Below, in pieces: positions 24,814 to 37,638 of a DNA stretch of 64,000 bases; the first letter of the stretch is position 1; every line of letters starts with the position of its first letter. The notes beneath the pieces are model-generated. The model saw nothing but the letters and a program-made list of their open reading frames with translations, did not search any database and was not told where the DNA came from. The stretch is taken from positions 1 through 64,000 of the forward strand of contig CAMYLU010000015.1 in assembly GCA_947259485.1 (NCBI GenBank), given 5' to 3'. The stretch is from an uncultured Gammaproteobacteria bacterium. GTDB taxonomy: Bacteria; Pseudomonadota; Gammaproteobacteria; GCA-001735895. A program made the translations under genes and the position numbers.

Positions 24814-25745
24814 TTTTTTTTATTTCTCCACCAGTGCGCAAGACCCTGGGCATTGAGCCTGATATCGGTTTTGAGGATGCGTGCTATCTCGCCGTTGGCA
24901 TCACCACCATCCAACTCGTTTAGGATCATCTCGCCAAGCGCAGTTTGAAAAGCCTTATCAGCACTGATGAGTGCTGGATTCTCCCGTTCACAAAGCTCGA
25001 CATAAGCGTCGATCCAGCGATGAAAACTAGTTACCTGTGCCGCCGGATTTGTAAATTCCCCGTAATGGGTCAGGTACAGTTTTGCCGGGTTGAAGCTCAT
25101 AATACGTGTCACGGATTCATGTAGCGGCTGCGGATCAAACTGGGTGGGCGGAGTGGTCGGAACCAATCCCCGACGGAGTTGTTTCATCGCGGCATAGCTG
25201 ACCCCGAAAGTATCCCCGCTAAAGACTCCTTCGCTGACCTGGTCGTAAATACAAAAGTGATGACGCGCATGGCCCGGCGTATCGATAAATAGCAGTTCCC
25301 GCTTGCTTAACTCGAAACAGGCCAGGTCCTCTGCAATGATAATGCGGTCTTCGGAGATCGGTTCGATAGTGCCATAGAGTTGTTTGAATTTTTCTTCGCC
25401 GTAGACACCTATCGTGCCCGAGATCAGTTTTTGTGGATCGATCATATGCACCGCACCACGCGGATGGATGACCAGGCTGGCGTCGCTGAAATGCCTCATC
25501 ATTTTACTGGCACCACCGGCATGATCCAGGTGTACGTGCGTCGGAATGACATATTTGACCTGGGAATTGGCGATGTTCAATGCTTCCAGGGTAGCCAACA
25601 CGTTGTTAACCGAGTGATAGGTGCCAGTTTCAATAATGGCAATTTCGTCACCTTCCCTGAGCAGGTAGATTGACGCTACCTGGGGGTTAACATACAGCGC
25701 ATCAACGCAATAGATGCCATGCTCCAGTGCCACATATTCAGCCAT
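24810..25745 (-). CDS. metallo-beta-lactamase-fold hydrolase
   Basis: 311 residues. Metal-binding motif THVHLDHAGGA with the HxHxDH, followed by FIDTPGHARHHFCIYD and FSGDTFG (later metal ligands). N-terminal EHGIYCVDALYVNPQVASIY is typical of glyoxalase II-like and quinolone-like MBL hydrolases of unknown substrate. Three bases after the ppsA stop and overlapping nudJ, so part of one transcript. Confidence 0.8.
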   Translation of the reverse strand: MAEYVALEHGIYCVDALYVNPQVASIYLLREGDEIAIIETGTYHSVNNVLATLEALNIANSQVKYVIPTHVHLDHAGGASKMMRHFSDASLVIHPRGAVHMIDPQKLISGTIGVYGEEKFKQLYGTIEPISEDRIIIAEDLACFELSKRELLFIDTPGHARHHFCIYDQVSEGVFSGDTFGVSYAAMKQLRRGLVPTTPPTQFDPQPLHESVTRIMSFNPAKLYLTHYGEFTNPAAQVTSFHRWIDAYVELCERENPALISADKAFQTALGEMILNELDGGDANGEIARILKTDIRLNAQGLAHWWRNKKN

Positions 25746-25748
25746 AAA

Positions 25749-28121
25749 TCAGTCAGACTTGCAGTGATCTGCCATGAACAACCAGGTTTCAATGACGGAA
25801 TCGGGATTGAGCGATATGCTGGTGATGCCCTGTTCCAGCAACCATTCCGCGAGATCAGGGTGATCCGAAGGGCCCTGGCCACAGATTCCGACATACTTAC
25901 CCGCGGCCTTGCAGGCTTCAATTGCCTGTTGTAACAATTTCATCACCGCGGGATCACGTTCGTCAAAACCAGCCGCTACCAGGCCGGAGTCACGGTCGAG
26001 TCCGAGTGTCAGTTGCGTCAAATCATTCGAGCCGATTGAAAAACCGTCAAAGTATTCCAGGAACTCCTCGGCAAGAATGACGTTGGAGGGAATCTCGCAC
26101 ATCATGATGACTCTGAAGTCATCGACCCCGCGCTCAAGGCCGTTTTCACGCAGCAACTCATGCACAGCTTCGGCTTCCTTAAGTGTGCGTACGAACGGAA
26201 TCATGATTTCCAGGTTCTTCAGGTTCATATCGTTGCGCACACGTTTTATCGCCTCGCACTCGAGTTCGAAACTGGGTTTGAAATTATCGCTGATATAGCG
26301 CGAGGCTCCGCGAAAACCCAGCATCGGGTTTTCTTCGTGGGGTTCGAAAACATCTCCGCCCAACAGATGCGCGTATTCATTCGATTTGAAGTCGGACATG
26401 CGCACGATGACCCGTTCCGGTGCAAACGCCGCCGCCAGGGTCGCGATTCCCTCGCTCAATTTATCGACATAGTATTCTACCGGGCCTTCATAGCCGTTAA
26501 TACGTTGCTGAATGGCCTGCTGCAACTCGCTGTCCATGCGCTCAAATTCGAGTAATGCACGGGGATGGATACCGATGCTGTTACTGATTATGAATTCGAG
26601 TCGAGCCAGACCGACCCCCGAATGCGGTAACCTGGAAAAACTGAAGGCGCGTTCCGGGTTGCCGACATTCATAGATACCTTGACCGGGATTTTCGGCATC
26701 TTCGATAGCTCGTGCTGTTGATAATCAAATTCCAGTAATCCGGAGTAGGCATAACCGGTATCACCCTCGGCGCAGGTTACCGTGACATCGCTCTGGTGCG
26801 GAATATCCTCGGTACAACTGCCGGTACCCACGAGGGCGGGAATACCCAGTTCGCGCGCAATAATGGCGGCATGGCAGGTACGCCCACCTCGATTGGTAAC
26901 GATCGCAGCGGCCTTTTTCATAATCGGTTCCCAGTCGGGATCGGTCATATCGGTCACCAGGACATCTCCGCTCTCAATCTGGTCCATCTGCGACAGATCG
27001 TTTATCACTTTCGCCTGACCCTGACCGATGCGATTACCGACCGCGCGCCCACTCACCAGCACATCCGACTGTTGCTTGAGCTGGTAGCGTTCGATGACCT
27101 GGCCAGACCGGGATTGCACCGTTTCGGGACGGGCCTGGACAATATAAAGCTTGCCGTCGTCGCCGTCTTTGGCCCATTCGATATCCATCGGCCGTCCATA
27201 GTGTTTCTCGATGGTAACAGCCATTTTTGCGAGCGCGGTAATCTCCGCGTCATTGATCGAAAAACGTGCGCGCTGCACCTCGTCTACATCGACGGTCTGG
27301 ATGGCTGCTTCGGGGGACTCGTCACTGGCATAGATCATCTTGATCATCTTACTGCCACGTGTTTTTTGCAGAATACTACGCTCGGCATTATCGAGCGTCT
27401 TCTTGTAAACATAGAATTCGTCCGGGTTGACGGCCCCTTGCACCACGGTCTCTCCGAGGCCATAACTGCTGGTAATAAACACCACGTCCTCGAAACCGGA
27501 TTCCGTGTCGATACTGAACATGACCCCGCTGGCGGCGAGATCGCTACGCACCATGCGCTGAATTCCGGCCGAGAGCGACACATCGGCATGCTCGAATCCC
27601 TGGTGAGAGCGGTAGGAAATTGCACGGTCATTAAACAGGGAGGCAAACACGAGCTTGATCGCGTGCAGCACGTTATCGATTCCGCTGATATTCAAATAGG
27701 TTTCCTGCTGTCCTGCAAAAGAGGCATCCGGCAGGTCTTCCGCGGTTGCAGATGAGCGCACCGCCACGGTTGCATCCGTACCGTTGTTGGCCATTTCCCG
27801 ATAGGCCAGGTTAATATCCTGCTTTAATTGAGCGGGCAGGTCGGAGTCAATAATCCAGCCCCTTATCTCCTTGCCAGCCGCCGCAAGTTGCTTGACATCA
27901 TCGTGATCAAGCTGGTCGAGCTTTGCATGAATCCGGTCACGAATACCGGCCTGGCCCAGAAAGTCATTGAACGCTTCGGCGGTTGTTGCAAAGCCTCCCG
28001 GGACATCGACCCCGAGACTGCCCAGGTTGCTTATCATTTCACCCAGTGAAGCGTTTTTCCCCCCGACACGTGGGACATCATTCATGCCCAACTGATCCAG
28101 CGGCACAATATTTTCAGACAT
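25749..28121 (-). CDS. ppsA: phosphoenolpyruvate synthase
   Basis: 790 residues, the usual length. N-terminal ATP-grasp domain ([31 protein letters not shown]), central phosphohistidine domain with [20 protein letters not shown] (the His near residue 420 carries phosphate), and a C-terminal TIM barrel with [13 protein letters not shown], the [12 protein letters not shown] segment and [12 protein letters not shown]. It makes PEP from pyruvate and ATP for gluconeogenesis. Divergent from ppsR, its regulator. Confidence 0.95.
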   Translation of the reverse strand: MSENIVPLDQLGMNDVPRVGGKNASLGEMISNLGSLGVDVPGGFATTAEAFNDFLGQAGIRDRIHAKLDQLDHDDVKQLAAAGKEIRGWIIDSDLPAQLKQDINLAYREMANNGTDATVAVRSSATAEDLPDASFAGQQETYLNISGIDNVLHAIKLVFASLFNDRAISYRSHQGFEHADVSLSAGIQRMVRSDLAASGVMFSIDTESGFEDVVFITSSYGLGETVVQGAVNPDEFYVYKKTLDNAERSILQKTRGSKMIKMIYASDESPEAAIQTVDVDEVQRARFSINDAEITALAKMAVTIEKHYGRPMDIEWAKDGDDGKLYIVQARPETVQSRSGQVIERYQLKQQSDVLVSGRAVGNRIGQGQAKVINDLSQMDQIESGDVLVTDMTDPDWEPIMKKAAAIVTNRGGRTCHAAIIARELGIPALVGTGSCTEDIPHQSDVTVTCAEGDTGYAYSGLLEFDYQQHELSKMPKIPVKVSMNVGNPERAFSFSRLPHSGVGLARLEFIISNSIGIHPRALLEFERMDSELQQAIQQRINGYEGPVEYYVDKLSEGIATLAAAFAPERVIVRMSDFKSNEYAHLLGGDVFEPHEENPMLGFRGASRYISDNFKPSFELECEAIKRVRNDMNLKNLEIMIPFVRTLKEAEAVHELLRENGLERGVDDFRVIMMCEIPSNVILAEEFLEYFDGFSIGSNDLTQLTLGLDRDSGLVAAGFDERDPAVMKLLQQAIEACKAAGKYVGICGQGPSDHPDLAEWLLEQGITSISLNPDSVIETWLFMADHCKSD

Positions 28122-28221
28122 AAGGATAATCTCGGTATGACAATCGAAGTTACGTGTTAGGCGCGAAGTATACTAGTATATCGAGTTGAAACCGAAGCCA
28201 AATGAGGGATCTGCCGGTAAA

Positions 28222-29049
28222 ATGCCATCACCGACACGCCAGGTATTTTTTCTTTCCAACGGCACCGCAATAACGGCCGAAACACTCGGCCTAAGCCTGC
28301 TTGCGCAATTTCCCGATCACAAGTTTCAAACTCGAACTATCCCGTTTATCGATACCCTCGAAAAAGTTCATGCTGTCGCGGAGGAAATCAATCACAGTAT
28401 TAACGGAGCGAACCAGCTGCCAATCGTAATATGCACCATGGGTGACGATGACCTGATGAAAATAGTCAATCAGACCAAGGCCCTGGTGATAGATCCCTTC
28501 GGTGACATATTGCCGCGCCTGGAAAAAGTACTCGCGGCGCAGCATCATCAGCCGGGGCAATCGCATCGGACCGTCAATCTATCGCTTTACGAGTCGCGTA
28601 TTGACGCCATCGACTACGCCATGCAGCACGACGATGGTGGTAAAACCCAGAATTATGACGAAGCCGATATTATCCTGGTCGGCGTTTCCCGTTCGGGAAA
28701 GACCCCGAGCTGTCTTTACCTGGCACTGCAATTCGGGATCAAGGCAGCGAACTATCCCATAACCGAGGAAGACATGGATTTCGAGCAACTCCCGAAGCCG
28801 TTGCGTCCCTTTAAAGATCGATTATATGGCCTCACTACTAACCTGAACCGACTGGTTAATATACGGCAGGAACGCCGACCCGATAGTCGCTACTCATCGA
28901 GCGAACAATGTCGCTACGAACTGCGTGCGGTCGAGGATATGTACCTTAGACATAACATCCCGTATATCAATACGTCAGAGATGTCGGTTGAAGAAATCTC
29001 GGCCCGTATCATCCGGGACAACGACCTTCATCGAAGCGATCTGACTTAG
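28222..29049 (+). CDS. ppsR: PEP synthase regulatory protein (kinase/pyrophosphorylase)
   Basis: 275 residues from the ATG at 28222 (a TTG at 28186 is possible). DUF299 family: VFFLSNGTAITAETLGLSLL at the start and a P-loop GVSRSGKTPS at residues 154-163. It inactivates PEP synthase by ADP-dependent phosphorylation of a threonine and restores it by phosphorolysis. Being divergent from ppsA supports this target. Confidence 0.92.
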   Translation: MPSPTRQVFFLSNGTAITAETLGLSLLAQFPDHKFQTRTIPFIDTLEKVHAVAEEINHSINGANQLPIVICTMGDDDLMKIVNQTKALVIDPFGDILPRLEKVLAAQHHQPGQSHRTVNLSLYESRIDAIDYAMQHDDGGKTQNYDEADIILVGVSRSGKTPSCLYLALQFGIKAANYPITEEDMDFEQLPKPLRPFKDRLYGLTTNLNRLVNIRQERRPDSRYSSSEQCRYELRAVEDMYLRHNIPYINTSEMSVEEISARIIRDNDLHRSDLT

Positions 29050-29069
29050 AGGTCTATCAAGATAGGCCA

Positions 29070-30329
29070 CTAGCCCATGTGATTGATTACGGCGTCACCA
29101 AAATCCGATGTGCTCAACTCGGTCGCGTCGGCTTCGTTACGCGCAAGATCATAGGTTACCTGCTTGGCGCTGATGGCGCCCTCCATGCCGGCGATTACCC
29201 GGTCGGCTGCCTCGACCCAACCCATGTAACGCAGCATCATTTCTGCTGACAGGATGATCGAACCGGGATTGACCTTGTTCATGCCGGTATACTTCGGCGC
29301 GGTACCGTGGGTTGCCTCGAACACACCCACCGTGTCGGCAATATTGGCGCCCGGCGCAATTCCGATTCCACCAACCTGTGCGGCGAGGGCGTCGGAGATG
29401 TAATCACCATTCAGATTCAGGGTTGCAATGACCTCGTACTCCTTCGGACGCGTCACAATCTGTTGCAGGAAATTGTCCGCAATTACGTCTTTAACCGTGA
29501 TCTTGTTCCCGGTCCTGGGATTGGTAAACTCGCACCAGGGACCCGCTCCAATTTCCGTGGCATCGTATAATTCGGCAGCAAGTTCATACCCCCAGTTCCT
29601 GAAGGCACCCTCGGTGAATTTCATAATGTTTCCCTTGTGCACCAGGGCCACCGAACTTCTGTCATTATCGATTGCGTACTGCAGTGCCTTGCGTACCAGT
29701 CGGCGGGTGCCCTCGGAAGATACCGGCTTTACGCCAATTCCCGAGGTCCCGGGAAAACGGATACTGGTTACATTCATTTCTTCAGTCAGGAATTGAATCA
29801 CCTTGTTAGCCTCGGCGCTTCCGGACTCCCATTCAATACCGGCGTAAATATCCTCGGTATTTTCACGAAAGATTGTCATATTGGTATCTTCGGGACGCTT
29901 CAACGGCGTCTCGATACCACTAAAATAACGTACCGGCCTGACACAGGCGTACAAATCGAGGCGTTGCCGAATGGAGACATTCAACGAGCGAATACCGCCA
30001 CCAATGGGTGTGGTCAGCGGACCTTTGATCGAGACGATATAATCCTGCATTGCAGAAAGGGATTCATCGGGTAACCATTCATCTTCGCCGTAAATCGAGG
30101 TCGCTTTCTCGCCCGCGTAAATCTCCATCCACGAAATTTTCTTAGCACCCTGGTATGCCTTTTCTACGGCAGCATCCACCACTTTTATCATTACCGGCGA
30201 AATATCGATCCCGATGCCGTCACCCTCGATAAAGGGGATGATCGGATTATCCGGAACATTCAGGCTGAAATCTTCATTTGCGGTAATTGCCTGGCCTTCG
30301 GCGGGTATCTTGATGTGCTGGTAACTCAT
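29070..30329 (-). CDS. icd: NADP-dependent isocitrate dehydrogenase
   Basis: 419 residues with AGGGGATAAA before the ATG. Oxidises isocitrate to 2-oxoglutarate in the TCA cycle. Seen: [13 protein letters not shown], the [19 protein letters not shown] segment whose Ser matches the E. coli phosphorylation site Ser113, and [20 protein letters not shown]. The conserved Ser suggests possible control by isocitrate dehydrogenase kinase, but that gene is not here. Tail to tail with ppsR across 20 bases that could fold into a hairpin at 29051-29068. Confidence 0.93.
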   Translation of the reverse strand: MSYQHIKIPAEGQAITANEDFSLNVPDNPIIPFIEGDGIGIDISPVMIKVVDAAVEKAYQGAKKISWMEIYAGEKATSIYGEDEWLPDESLSAMQDYIVSIKGPLTTPIGGGIRSLNVSIRQRLDLYACVRPVRYFSGIETPLKRPEDTNMTIFRENTEDIYAGIEWESGSAEANKVIQFLTEEMNVTSIRFPGTSGIGVKPVSSEGTRRLVRKALQYAIDNDRSSVALVHKGNIMKFTEGAFRNWGYELAAELYDATEIGAGPWCEFTNPRTGNKITVKDVIADNFLQQIVTRPKEYEVIATLNLNGDYISDALAAQVGGIGIAPGANIADTVGVFEATHGTAPKYTGMNKVNPGSIILSAEMMLRYMGWVEAADRVIAGMEGAISAKQVTYDLARNEADATELSTSDFGDAVINHMG

Positions 30330-30501
30330 TTTATCCCCTAAATCTGATGTTTTTCCTCGAGCGCAGGATTATACATGAGAATAAATGAGCGGGAATAGAA
30401 ACAGGCGTGGCGATCAATAACCAGGCTAAAATAATGGTACTTAAATGATAATACTGGCAACGACCTCAGGACAGGTCGCAAACCAGGGCAGGCGTATTGC
30501 G

Positions 30502-30714
30502 TCAGCTGCTGATCGATCGTATTTTTTGAGCTTGCAGTCCCTTGGGTCCTTCATCGATATCAAATTCTATTTTTTGTCCCGAGGTCAATTTCTTATATCC
30601 TTCCATCTCGATGGCAGAGAAGTGAGCGAAGATATCCTGGTCCTCGTCATCGTCTGTATTAACAAATCCATATCCCTTCACATTACTAAACCACTTGACT
30701 GTCCCGGTGGGCAT
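30502..30714 (-). CDS. cspD: cold-shock-domain protein, CspD-like
   Basis: 70 residues. RNA-binding motifs KGYGFV (RNP1) and DIFAHFSAI (RNP2) of the cold-shock OB fold. The acidic middle (DTDDDEDQD) and position divergent from clpS-clpA match CspD, a single-strand nucleic acid binder tied to stationary phase in E. coli, though CspD's extended C-terminus is short here. AGAGGATG precedes the ATG. A 7-base palindrome CTTGAAA/TTTCAAG at 30854-30869 sits in the shared upstream region. Confidence 0.85.
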   Translation of the reverse strand: MPTGTVKWFSNVKGYGFVNTDDDEDQDIFAHFSAIEMEGYKKLTSGQKIEFDIDEGPKGLQAQKIRSISS

Positions 30715-30914
30715 GACTCATCCTCTTACTTGTTGCTGTGGTTAAATCAAGAAACAGGCTGTCCTGACTAGAAAAACCCATGTTAAACGCTCATCTAACC
30801 GAGGTATTTCACCGTATTTCTCGCCTTCTGGCTCAAAATAATAATAGCCAAGCCTTGAAATTTTTCAAGCCCGACATTACCTTATAGTTTTAGCTAATGG
30901 AATAGAACTTAATC

Positions 30915-31238
30915 ATGTCTAATCAACAATCAGATCATGATGATGACGACACGCTGCTGCTTGAGCGGACTCGCCCCAAGCTTAAAAAACCGCCGCTTTT
31001 CAAGGTCGTTTTGCTTAACGATGACTACACGCCGATGGAGTTTGTGGTACATGTGCTGGAGGCGATATTTGGACATAATCGCGAAAACGCCACCCGTATC
31101 ATGCTCAACGTACACAAGACCGGTAAAGGAGTTTGCGGTATTTATACCCGGGATATAGCAGAAACCAAAGTCACCGCGGTAAATAGTTACGCTCGCGAAA
31201 ACAAGCACCCGCTGCTATGTGATATGGAAGAAAGCTAG
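30915..31238 (+). CDS. clpS: ATP-dependent Clp protease adaptor
   Basis: 107 residues. The N-degron adaptor hands substrates to ClpAP. After a flexible acidic start, [31 protein letters not shown] and [13 protein letters not shown] are the ClpS core, with the DDYTPM loop and hydrophobic pocket for Leu/Phe/Tyr/Trp ends. Directly upstream of clpA, 102 bases apart. Confidence 0.93.
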   Translation: MSNQQSDHDDDDTLLLERTRPKLKKPPLFKVVLLNDDYTPMEFVVHVLEAIFGHNRENATRIMLNVHKTGKGVCGIYTRDIAETKVTAVNSYARENKHPLLCDMEES

Positions 31239-31340
31239 CCGGTCCGATTAAACAAATTGACGGGTTGAACATTTCGAGTACATTAAGGGTCAAATCGACT
31301 ATATTACAAATTACAGGCAGCAATAACCCAAGCCGGAACA

Positions 31341-33617
<2,277 letters not shown>

Positions 33618-33622
33618 AACCG

Positions 33623-33841
33623 CTACCTGTCGCGGAAAGTAATCCGGCCCTTGGTAAGATCGTAAGGGGTTAACTCCACTGTTACCGTATCGCCTGTTAG
33701 AATCCTGATGTAATGCTTGCGCATCTTGCCGGAGATATGGGCAGTCACCACGTGTCCGTTTTCCAATTCCACACGAAACATGGTATTTGGCAAAGTATCC
33801 TTCACCACGCCTCGCATTTCGATATGATCGCCTTTTGGCAT
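33623..33841 (-). CDS. infA: translation initiation factor IF-1
   Basis: 72 residues from the ATG at 33841, which gives [20 protein letters not shown], almost the universal start; a longer frame adds 12 unlikely residues. The S1-like OB fold with [20 protein letters not shown] and KGRITFRDR is intact. IF-1 blocks the ribosomal A site during initiation. The clpA-infA arrangement is as in E. coli. Confidence 0.95.
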   Translation of the reverse strand: MPKGDHIEMRGVVKDTLPNTMFRVELENGHVVTAHISGKMRKHYIRILTGDTVTVELTPYDLTKGRITFRDR

Positions 33842-33960
33842 ATTCTCACTCAGTGTGTAAAGCGCGCCATTATCCATTATTTAACGGGTATATCAATAGA
33901 GCGATTAACGCACCGTAAAACCCTGTGATACCATCCAGTTTTTTCTAATAATTAGAATCC

Positions 33961-34902
33961 ATGACAAGTTTCGCTTACGTTTTTCCGGGTCAGGGCTCGC
34001 AATCACTCGGCATGATGACCGCCTGGGAGGATTATCAATCTACCGTGACCGAGGTATTCGAAGAAGCCTCCAACGCGCTCGGTTACGATCTCTGGTCGGT
34101 GATCGTCGATGGACCGGTAGAACGTCTCAACCAGACCGAGATTACCCAACCAGCCATGCTTTGCGCTGGTGTAGCCAGTTGGAGAATTGCCAGCAGCCAG
34201 GCAGGCATGCCAGTTGCCACCATGATGGCCGGGCATAGCCTCGGTGAATACAGCGCACTGGTCTGTGCCGGTAGCCTGCAGTTGGGCAATACGGTGAAAC
34301 TTGTAGCGCAGCGTGGTCAGTTGATGCAATCCGCGGTAGAACGCGGAGCTGGCGCCATGGCTGCAATCATTGGCCTTGAAGATGATGAGGTAATAAAAGC
34401 CTGTGACAGGGTCACGACCGGCGTTGTTGAAGCGGTAAACTTCAATGCTCCCGGGCAGGTTGTTATTGCAGGTGACACGGCCGCGGTCGAAGTCGCCATG
34501 ACACATGCCAAGGAGCTGGGCGCCAAACGCGCTTTACCATTGCCGGTCAGTGCACCTTCGCATTGTTCACTGATGCGAAACGCGGCCGAGCAACTGGCCG
34601 TTGAGCTCGAAACGCTTGAAATCACAATGCCGGCGGTACCTGTAGTGCATAACCAGAGTGCCGCGGTGGCGACGTCTACTGCTGAAATCATCGAACGCTT
34701 AACCTTGCAGCTATACCAACCCGTAAAATGGGTTGCCAGCGTTCAGACCATGCAGCAGCAGGGCATAACCGGGTTGATCGAATGTGGTCCGGGAAAGGTC
34801 TTAAGCGGGCTTACGCGCAGAATTGAAAAATCATTACAGGCTTTCGCGGTTTTCGATGCAGCCTCACTCGCTGCGACACAACAATCTGTTGGAGAATTAT
34901 AG
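33961..34902 (+). CDS. fabD: malonyl-CoA:ACP transacylase
   Basis: 313 residues. Loads malonate onto ACP for fatty-acid synthesis. FPGQGSQSLGM at the start, catalytic Ser in AGHSLGEYSALV, and the His of LPVSAPSHCSLM complete the active site. First gene of the fab cluster here: plsX and fabH, which often precede it, are absent and infA lies upstream instead. Confidence 0.95.
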   Translation: MTSFAYVFPGQGSQSLGMMTAWEDYQSTVTEVFEEASNALGYDLWSVIVDGPVERLNQTEITQPAMLCAGVASWRIASSQAGMPVATMMAGHSLGEYSALVCAGSLQLGNTVKLVAQRGQLMQSAVERGAGAMAAIIGLEDDEVIKACDRVTTGVVEAVNFNAPGQVVIAGDTAAVEVAMTHAKELGAKRALPLPVSAPSHCSLMRNAAEQLAVELETLEITMPAVPVVHNQSAAVATSTAEIIERLTLQLYQPVKWVASVQTMQQQGITGLIECGPGKVLSGLTRRIEKSLQAFAVFDAASLAATQQSVGEL

Positions 34903-34904
34903 AA

Positions 34905-35645
34905 ATGCTGACCGAGAAAATAGCCCTGGTAACCGGCGCAAGTCGGGGAATAGGCAAGGCAATCGCGCAGGCGCTGGGCGCCGAGAACGCGACGGTAATC
35001 GGAACTGCTACCAGTCAGGCGGGGGCAGATGCCATTTCGGCAACATTCGCCAAAAACAACATCAAGGGCACCGGCATGGTACTCGATGTTGCCGACTCGG
35101 AATCGGTTACAAACTGCCTTAAGCAGGTCACCGAGGAATTTGGCGCACCTGATATCCTGGTCAATAATGCGGGCATAACCCGCGACACCCTGCTAATGAT
35201 GATGAAAGACGCGCAATGGGAAGACATCATCAACACCAACCTCGGTTCGGTTTTCCGTATGAGCAAGGCGGTGCTGCGTCCCATGATGAAAAAACGTGAC
35301 GGCCGCATTATAAATATCTCTTCAGTGGTCGGCGCTACCGGTAATCCGGGTCAGTCCAATTATGCGGCGGCCAAGGCTGGCGTGGTTGGTTTCAGCAAAT
35401 CACTGGCCCGCGAAATCGGGTCTCGAAACATCACGGTCAATACCGTTGCGCCAGGATTTATTGACACCGACATGACACGCGAACTGGCACAGGAGCAACG
35501 CGAAACGCTGTCCAGCCAAATTCCTCTGGGACGTCTCGGGACGGTCGAAGATGTCGCCTCGGCAGTTGTATTCCTGGCCTCACCAGCGGCCGCCTATATC
35601 ACCGGGGAAACGATTCACGTTAATGGTGGAATGTATATGCCATAA
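34905..35645 (+). CDS. fabG: 3-oxoacyl-ACP reductase
   Basis: 246 residues, two bases after fabD with GGAGAA as ribosome binding site. Short-chain dehydrogenase fold: NADP-binding TGASRGIGKAIA, NNAGITRDTLLMMM, catalytic Ser in NISSVVGATGNPGQ, and YAAAKAG with the Tyr-Lys pair. Reduces the 3-keto group in each elongation cycle. Confidence 0.95.
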   Translation: MLTEKIALVTGASRGIGKAIAQALGAENATVIGTATSQAGADAISATFAKNNIKGTGMVLDVADSESVTNCLKQVTEEFGAPDILVNNAGITRDTLLMMMKDAQWEDIINTNLGSVFRMSKAVLRPMMKKRDGRIINISSVVGATGNPGQSNYAAAKAGVVGFSKSLAREIGSRNITVNTVAPGFIDTDMTRELAQEQRETLSSQIPLGRLGTVEDVASAVVFLASPAAAYITGETIHVNGGMYMP

Positions 35646-35799
35646 CTCATTAGTTCAAATATGTGGTATAAACCATTGATTCTTAATTAGATTTAAACTG
35701 GAAAAAAAATTTAGACATTTGTGGTAACTAATCCGGCTTTTCAATACAATATCGCAGCTTACAAGTTGTAGATTTATTAACCCAGGAGAAACTCTCAAA

Positions 35800-36033
35800 A
35801 TGAGCTCTGTAGAAGAACGTGTTAAGAAAATTGTTGCAGAACAATTAGGCGTCAAGGAAGAGGAAGTAACCAACCAGGCGTCCTTCGTCGATGACCTGGG
35901 TGCAGACTCTCTCGATACGGTAGAGCTGGTTATGGCACTGGAAGAAGAATTCGAAACTGAAATTCCAGATGAAGAAGCAGAGAAGATCACCAGCGTGCAA
36001 CTCGCCATCGATTACGTCAACGCTAACCTATAG
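35800..36033 (+). CDS. acpP: acyl carrier protein
   Basis: 77 residues, strongly acidic. The phosphopantetheine attachment is Ser37 in [13 protein letters not shown]. It carries growing acyl chains. CAGGAGAAAC precedes the ATG. A strong terminator follows, so much of its mRNA probably ends before fabF. Confidence 0.97.
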   Translation: MSSVEERVKKIVAEQLGVKEEEVTNQASFVDDLGADSLDTVELVMALEEEFETEIPDEEAEKITSVQLAIDYVNANL

Positions 36034-36053
36034 AAAGCCACTCGAATCGAAGG

Positions 36054-36093
36054 ATGCCGCTTACCATCTAGCATGTTAAGCGGCATTTTCATT
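36054..36093 (+). terminator. intrinsic terminator between acpP and fabF
   Basis: ATGCCGCTTA (36054-36063) pairs perfectly with TAAGCGGCAT (36077-36086), 13-base loop, followed by TTTCATTTATT. It probably sets high acpP and lower fabF expression from the same operon. Confidence 0.8.
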
Positions 36094-36130
36094 TATTGAC
36101 CGAGAGGCATTACTTAATGAGGATTAAATC

Positions 36131-37369
36131 TTGTCAAAACGTCGTGTCGTAGTAACGGGGCTCGGATTGTTGACTCCGGTAGGTAATACCGTCGAAGAGT
36201 CCTGGAAAAACATTGTTGCCGGAAAAAGCGGGATTGCGCCAATCACGGCGTTCGATGCCAGCGCTTTTACAACCCGTATTTCGGGTTCGGTTAAAGACTT
36301 TGATGCTACCGAGTACCTGTCGGTAAAAGACATCAAGAAGATGGATACCTTTATCCATTTTGGAATCGCTGCCGGTGTTCAGGCTCTTGAAGATTCCGGT
36401 ATCGAGGTCACCGAAGAAAACGCCGAACGTATCGGTGTTGCTATCGGCTCCGGTATCGGTGGCTTGCCTACCATTGAAAAAAATCGAGATGCCTTTGTCG
36501 CTGGAGGCCCACGTAAAATTTCTCCATTCTTCGTTCCCAGCTCAATTATTAACATGGTATCGGGCAACTTGTCGATCATGCGCGGACTGAAAGGACCGAA
36601 TATCTCAATTGTCAGCGCCTGCACTACCGGCGCCCACAATATCGGTGATGCGGCGCGTATGATTTCTTACGGCGATGCCGATGTCATGGTTGCCGGTGGA
36701 TCTGAAATGGCGACCTCTGCACTCGGGGTGGGCGGCTTTGCCGCGGCCAGGGCCCTTTCTACTCGAAACGATGACCCGGAAACCGCCAGCCGACCCTGGG
36801 ACCGTGATCGTGATGGATTCGTGCTTGGCGATGGCGCCGGTGTCGTGGTACTGGAAGAGTATGAAATGGCGAAACAACGTGGCGCCAATATTTACTGCGA
36901 ACTGGTTGGTTACGGTATGAGTGGTGACGCCTACCATATGACTTCGCCTTCCGAAGGCGGGGAAGGTGCAGCACGCTGCATGGTTAATGCAATGAAAGAT
37001 GCCGGCCTGAATGCCGAGGATATCGACTATATAAATGCCCACGGTACTTCGACACCAGCAGGGGATGTTGCCGAGACCAAGGCAGTTAAACTGGCCCTGG
37101 GTGACCATGCCTACAAGATGCTAGTAAGTTCGACCAAATCCATGACCGGACATTTACTGGGAGCAGCCGGAGGTATCGAAGCCATATTTTCGGTACTGGC
37201 ATTACGCGACCAGGTCGTCCCGCCAACCATAAATCTTGACAACCAGGATCCGGAATGTGACCTGGATTTCGTTGCCAACACGGCTCGTGAAAGGAAGCTT
37301 TCGGTCTCGATGTCAAATTCGTTCGGCTTTGGCGGCACTAACGGCACCTGCGTGTTCAAATTAATTTAG
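36131..37369 (+). CDS. fabF: 3-oxoacyl-ACP synthase II
   Basis: 412 residues from a TTG, with TGAGGA just upstream. Condensing enzyme: nucleophile Cys164 in [14 protein letters not shown], His in [14 protein letters not shown], His in [13 protein letters not shown] and the C-terminal [12 protein letters not shown]. Elongates acyl-ACP, including palmitoleate to cis-vaccenate at low temperature. Confidence 0.95.
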   Translation: MSKRRVVVTGLGLLTPVGNTVEESWKNIVAGKSGIAPITAFDASAFTTRISGSVKDFDATEYLSVKDIKKMDTFIHFGIAAGVQALEDSGIEVTEENAERIGVAIGSGIGGLPTIEKNRDAFVAGGPRKISPFFVPSSIINMVSGNLSIMRGLKGPNISIVSACTTGAHNIGDAARMISYGDADVMVAGGSEMATSALGVGGFAAARALSTRNDDPETASRPWDRDRDGFVLGDGAGVVVLEEYEMAKQRGANIYCELVGYGMSGDAYHMTSPSEGGEGAARCMVNAMKDAGLNAEDIDYINAHGTSTPAGDVAETKAVKLALGDHAYKMLVSSTKSMTGHLLGAAGGIEAIFSVLALRDQVVPPTINLDNQDPECDLDFVANTARERKLSVSMSNSFGFGGTNGTCVFKLI

Positions 37370-37638
37370 TCGATCCGGTCAATGTTTCCTGGTCATCGGC
37401 CACATACTCGACGGTGCCCACGCAAGGACCTCAAACCCTTTATAATCCGCTAGCATCAATTACCTGCGCGGATAAAAAATCCCGCTATCCTCTGTTTATG
37501 GTTTACACCCCGGAATTGAACAATCGGAACGCTGGTAACAACAACTGCGGGCAACGTGATGGGCTTATTGCATGTAAGTGCTATCGTACTCAGACGGCGC
37601 CATTGCGCTTGAACAAGGCAACAGTTTAATCGATTAAG
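37370..37638. other. gap where pabC is often found
   Basis: In many Gammaproteobacteria pabC (aminodeoxychorismate lyase) sits between fabF and mltG. Here the gap is 269 bases. A 71-codon frame (37414-37629) is open but its product has no recognisable PabC motif and no ribosome binding site, so I do not call it a gene. It may be a decayed remnant or only a leader region. Confidence 0.45.

Noticed and set aside
29051-29068. hairpin between ppsR and icd as a two-way terminator
   Set aside because: The stem is short, contains a mismatch and has no T run on either side.
30854-30869. palindrome CTTGAAA/TTTCAAG as an operator between cspD and clpS
   Set aside because: Position is suggestive, but there is no known regulator with this site and no repeat of it elsewhere here; kept only as a note.
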